A stretch of 64,000 bases of DNA from Thermococcus sp. 18S1 (GTDB lineage Archaea > Methanobacteriota_B > Thermococci > Thermococcales > Thermococcaceae). The translations under genes were made by a program, and so were the position numbers. Of this stretch, positions 60,964 to 64,000 are shown in pieces; the stretch's first letter is position 1, and each line of letters starts with the position of its first letter. The notes below the pieces were generated by a model. The model searched no databases. It had not been told where the DNA came from and saw nothing but the letters and a program-made list of their open reading frames with translations. Where the stretch lies: contig NZ_SNUU01000001.1 in assembly GCF_012027645.1 (NCBI RefSeq), forward strand, positions 1,116,001 through 1,180,000, in the 5' to 3' direction.

Positions 60964-61121
60964 ACGAACACCACTCCCTGATTTGGTTGCTCTGTTGCTT
61001 GTTTCATTTTCTTAATTTTGAACCTTCCGTTTGGGCAGGACGCTGGAGGGGCTCTACGTGGGCGCATTCTGGGCAAGAGAAAACCTTAATTATCTGGGAA
61101 ACTAGTTTACCTGGGAGGGTC

Positions 61122-62567
61122 ATGTGCGAGTACACTTACGAGAACGGGCAGAAATGCAGGCTGAAGCCAGTTGAAGGCTCCACATACTGCCCCCTTCATA
61201 TCCCTTACGAAGAGGGAGAGAATCTTTTGGGCGATGAAATAAAGAGGGTGAAGGAGGAGGCTTTTCTCAGGAGGCTCAGGGCGGGGCAGACCTATTTTGA
61301 GGGCGTTTACCTCTACGACGTCAAAATAAGCGATTTCAAGGCCGAGAAACCAATAGTGTTCAAGAACTCCCACATCAGAACGATACTCTTCGACGGTGTT
61401 AGTGTGTCTGGTATAACCATCTACAACTCCACGGTGGGCAGGCTGGCCGTCTTTGAGAGCGAGCTGGGAACGTTCACCGTTCATGGCTCCCACGTTTTTG
61501 GCATGAACCTTCTCCGCGTTGGGTTCTCCAACTCGGTTTACATTAGAAATTCAAGCGTTCGCTACGTCATGATAAATTCAACGGAGTACACAGGCAAGGG
61601 GGAGGAGGGTGGGAGGGAGTACGGAGAGCGCAGAACCGCGACAGGGAGGATAGAGCTAAGCGACCTGAGTGAAGTCCGCAGGATTGGGATAAACGTGCGC
61701 TACCCCCTCCTGCGGAAAATCCTCGAGGAACATGGCATAAAGCCATCTGAATCGCGTGAGAGAGCCGTTAAGGCCACAGCCCTCGTTCTTCGGGACATAA
61801 GTTTTGATCAGTCGGCGCGCTTCAAGCGGCAAGTCCGGCTCAGCATAAGGCGGTTCCACGGCAACCTCGTTCTTGAGAACCTTGACATCTTTGGGCACGC
61901 GGAGATCCTTGCCAGCTGGCTTAAGAATCCGGAGTTCGTGCACATGAAGGTCATGGGCAACATGATATTCCGCAGGGTGTCATTCAACGGCGATTTCTCG
62001 TGGAACTCAACGGTTCTGCCCAACATCCCCGTTGAACTCAACGTCGAGGGATTCATTGAAGTCGAGGACTGCAGGTTCAACAGCCACCGCGCGGCGGAGG
62101 TGCTCTACCGCTTAGCGAGGATAAGCTGGGAGAGGAACGGGGACTTTGAGAGGGCCGACAGGTACTATTATCTGGAGATGGTGGAGAAAAGGCAGTCCCG
62201 CCTGGCCGGAAGGAGAAGGGGCATTAAAAAGCTTTTCCTCAAGATGGAGGCACTCTTTGAGTGGCTTTTCGCTGACTTGACCTGCAAGTACGGCACCGAC
62301 TGGAAGAGACCCATACTGATATGGCTCGCGGCTGTAAACGTCTTCTTTCCCCTGCTCTTCTTCCTGACCAAAAGCGTTGAGGGGCTGTCTGGGAGTATGA
62401 GCTTCCTCGACTACGAGTACTTCAGCGTTGTTACCGCAACCACCCTGGGCTACGGTGACTATCACCCCGTTGGAGTTGGGAGGGTAATAGCGTCGGTCGA
62501 GGCCCTGTTTGGAATGTTCATGTGGGCGGTGTTCCTGACGGTGTTCGCGAGGAGATACATGAGGTGA
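61122..62567 (+). CDS. Potassium channel with N-terminal zinc-finger-like and beta-helix (pentapeptide-like) domains
   Basis: This 481-residue protein starts with a Cys/His cluster ('CEYTYENGQKCRLK', then 'STYCPLHIPYE'), likely one zinc. Residues about 50-370 consist of short repeating strands with aromatic/hydrophobic steps ('SVSGITIYNSTVGRLAVFES', 20 residues; 'LRVGFSNSVYIRNSSVRYVM', 20 residues), as in pentapeptide or related beta-helix folds. A charged helical linker follows, then an outer helix (about 415-435), filter 'TLGYGDYHP' (about 449-457) and inner helix. It is thus a two-helix K+ pore with a large cytoplasmic sensor-like domain. The ATG has GGGAGGG. The upstream frame extension to 60987 lacks a ribosome site. 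Confidence 0.82.
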   Translation: MCEYTYENGQKCRLKPVEGSTYCPLHIPYEEGENLLGDEIKRVKEEAFLRRLRAGQTYFEGVYLYDVKISDFKAEKPIVFKNSHIRTILFDGVSVSGITIYNSTVGRLAVFESELGTFTVHGSHVFGMNLLRVGFSNSVYIRNSSVRYVMINSTEYTGKGEEGGREYGERRTATGRIELSDLSEVRRIGINVRYPLLRKILEEHGIKPSESRERAVKATALVLRDISFDQSARFKRQVRLSIRRFHGNLVLENLDIFGHAEILASWLKNPEFVHMKVMGNMIFRRVSFNGDFSWNSTVLPNIPVELNVEGFIEVEDCRFNSHRAAEVLYRLARISWERNGDFERADRYYYLEMVEKRQSRLAGRRRGIKKLFLKMEALFEWLFADLTCKYGTDWKRPILIWLAAVNVFFPLLFFLTKSVEGLSGSMSFLDYEYFSVVTATTLGYGDYHPVGVGRVIASVEALFGMFMWAVFLTVFARRYMR

Positions 62568-62571
62568 GAGA

Positions 62572-63705
62572 ATGATAGGCCTTATAATCAACCCCATAGC
62601 CGGAATGGGCGGCAAGGTCGCACTCAAAGGCACCGACGGAGTCGTCGAGGAGGCCGTGAGGAGAGGGGCCAGGCCTATTGCCCAGGACCTTGTGAGGCTG
62701 TTTTTGGAAGAGCTTTCCCACTACGACGAGGCCGGTGGAATAAGGTTCATTACGGGCCCGGGCCCGCTGGGGGAGGACGTTCTTAGGGAGTTTGACTTTG
62801 AGTTCGAGGTGATACGACACAGGGAAATCGGCTACCGGGAGGTTGAGGGGGTCAGGATACCGGACACGAGTTCCGTGGACACCAAGGAGCTCGCTGGGAG
62901 AATGGCCGGAAAGGTAAAGCTCCTCCTCTTTGCTGGCGGTGATGGGACGGCCAGAGATATACTCGAGGCGGTCGATAAGAGGGTTCCAGTTCTCGGCATC
63001 CCAACGGGCGTTAAGATGTACTCGGGGGGTTTTGCATATTCCCCGGAGGACGCCGCGAGGGTTCTGGTGGATTTCCTCCAGGGGCGCGCCAGGCTGGAGG
63101 AGCGTGAGGTGAGGGACATAGATGAGGTTGCCTACAGGCACGACGAGGTTAAGACGAGAACCTATGGTAGGGCTATCGTCCCCGTTGTTGAGACCCTCGT
63201 TCAGGGCAGCAAGGAGAGAATTCCCCTCAGCGAGGAAGACGAGCTTGAGGCCATTGCAGAGGCAGTCGCCGAGGAAATCCTTGAGAACGATGGAATATAC
63301 TTCCTCGGCTCCGGCTCAACGGTGAAGAGGATAAAGGAGGGGCTGGGAATAGAGGGAACCCTCCTCGGGGTTGATGTTGTCGAGGTAAGGGATGGTGAAG
63401 CCAGGCTCGTTGTCAAAGATGCCACCGAGGAAGACCTGCTCCGTTTTGCCGATAGAGAACCCAGGGTGGTCGTCACGGTTATAGGCGGCCTTGGATTCCT
63501 CTTTGGGCGGGGCAATCAGCAGTTCTCGGCGGAGGTGCTGAGGAGGATTCCCCGGGAGAACATAACAGTCGTCGCCACGCCTTCCAAGCTCGAAAACGGC
63601 CCGCTCAGGGTTTACACGGGAAACCGGGAGGTAGATGAAAAGCTCAGGGGGTATATCCGGGTTCGTGTTAGCCCCTGGATGGAGAGACTCGTTAGGGTCG
63701 TTTAG
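62572..63705 (+). CDS. ATP-NAD kinase family protein (COG3199-like)
   Basis: This 377-residue protein is of the NAD kinase/diacylglycerol kinase-like superfamily: 'GLIINPIAGMGGKVALKGTD' (20 residues) at the start and the nucleotide 'FAGGDGTARDI' motif (about 121-131), followed by 'GIPTGVKMYSG'. It is longer than classical archaeal NAD kinase and has 'FLGSGSTVKRIKEGLGI' and 'GGLGFLFGRGNQQFS' in the C-half, which fits the COG3199 type whose substrate is unsettled. The ATG lies four bases after the channel stop, so the two are probably co-transcribed. Confidence 0.85.
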   Translation: MIGLIINPIAGMGGKVALKGTDGVVEEAVRRGARPIAQDLVRLFLEELSHYDEAGGIRFITGPGPLGEDVLREFDFEFEVIRHREIGYREVEGVRIPDTSSVDTKELAGRMAGKVKLLLFAGGDGTARDILEAVDKRVPVLGIPTGVKMYSGGFAYSPEDAARVLVDFLQGRARLEEREVRDIDEVAYRHDEVKTRTYGRAIVPVVETLVQGSKERIPLSEEDELEAIAEAVAEEILENDGIYFLGSGSTVKRIKEGLGIEGTLLGVDVVEVRDGEARLVVKDATEEDLLRFADREPRVVVTVIGGLGFLFGRGNQQFSAEVLRRIPRENITVVATPSKLENGPLRVYTGNREVDEKLRGYIRVRVSPWMERLVRVV

Positions 63706-63762
63706 GCATTTAAACCAGAAGCCGTTTATAGGAGCTTTCCCTATTCTCTACCGGTGAATCCC

Positions 63763-64000
63763 ATGAAGTACAGCCGTATAGCGGTTAGGCTCTTTGAGAG
63801 GGAGGGGGAGGACACGTTCTACGACCCCGTTTACCATGGAAGAACCCTCAAGATATTCGGCATGGATGAGTGGCCGGGAAAGGCGCTGAAGTACTTTGCG
63901 GACAGATACAGGGAGATTGATTACGGGGTCGTTATCTTTGACACCGAGGGAGACTTCCCCGAGGAAGGATTCGATACCATCATCAGGGTAAGGGACGGCC
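63763..64000 (+). CDS. Start of an unidentified gene, cut by the window end
   Basis: The first 79 codons of a forward gene are visible; they begin 'MKYSRIAVRLFEREGEDTFY' and continue as an acidic, soluble sequence ('GVVIFDTEGDFPEEGFDTII'). GGTGAATC is the ribosome site and GTTTATAGG (about 63724-63732) the TATA box. The stretch is too short for me to assign a family; it may be a Thermococcales-specific protein. Confidence 0.6.
   Translation, partial: MKYSRIAVRLFEREGEDTFYDPVYHGRTLKIFGMDEWPGKALKYFADRYREIDYGVVIFDTEGDFPEEGFDTIIRVRDG

Noticed and set aside
1-64000. CRISPR array, rRNA genes or intact insertion sequence
   Set aside because: No regularly spaced direct repeats, no rRNA segments and no full transposase with terminal repeats were seen.

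Overview
The window is a continuous piece of a hyperthermophilic archaeal chromosome, almost certainly a Thermococcus (Thermococcales). The evidence is the gene content (tungsten oxidoreductase, GH57 branching enzyme with catalytic residues at E183 and D354, archaeal proteasome beta subunit, aCPSF1/FttA, archaeal RNase J, NMD3, L15e, Rpp30, NEMF/RqcH homologue, CoA-disulfide reductase, PEP synthase, pyrolysin-like protease), the archaeal promoters (TATA boxes 20-30 nt before starts) and GGTGA/GGAGG ribosome binding sites. Gene order from the IPP isomerase to FttA resembles what I recall of Thermococcus kodakarensis; I could not check this. There is no rRNA, no CRISPR array and no intact insertion sequence. 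Genes are dense and many start codons overlap the preceding stop.

Layout. 1-8.9 kb: isoprenoid genes (end of a probable isopentenyl phosphate kinase, type 2 IPP isomerase, GGPP synthase) with RNase J, interrupted by a reverse-strand redox operon (tungsten oxidoreductase, two four-cluster ferredoxin subunits, FAD/NAD(P) reductase). 8.9-12.4 kb: two tandem 14-helix MFS exporters plus a 57-residue membrane protein. 12.4-19.3 kb: leucyl-tRNA synthetase, an M24 peptidase, and a translation/RNA block (L15e, a COG1325 RNA-binding protein, RNase P Rpp30) containing a vapBC toxin-antitoxin pair. 19.2-24.5 kb: small and large membrane proteins, NikR, RqcH/NEMF. 24.5-31.3 kb: GH57 branching enzyme under a glycolytic-type operator, an unusual PII protein, a sodium/neurotransmitter symporter with a 35-residue partner, a candidate C/D box guide RNA, glutamate dehydrogenase. 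31.3-38 kb: a K+ channel paired with a two-domain nucleotide-type enzyme, proteasome beta, FttA, a threonine-synthase-like protein with a C-terminal winged helix and no PLP lysine, ribose-5-phosphate isomerase. 38-45.7 kb: tRNA-Leu(CAA), uracil phosphoribosyltransferase, two MATE exporters with near-identical promoters, a secreted DUF2334 protein, PEP synthase. 45.7-50 kb: a four-gene surface-polysaccharide-type operon with two related polymerase-like proteins. 50-64 kb: a 1879-residue subtilisin-family protease, DUF424-NMD3, CoA-disulfide reductase, MFS, DUF364, a beta-helix K+ channel, an ATP-NAD kinase family protein and a truncated gene.

The most unusual items are the lysine-less threonine-synthase/wHTH fusion (35595-36926), the AorABC-like tungsten enzyme operon with two ferredoxin subunits (930-5060), the nucleotide-enzyme plus K+ channel pair (31358-32882), the pentapeptide-like K+ channel (61122-62567), the short-T-loop PII (26642-26959) and the long-stemmed C/D RNA (29710-29787). 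Several perfect inverted repeats sit on promoters (upp, vapBC, psmB/31719 divergon) and are candidate operators.
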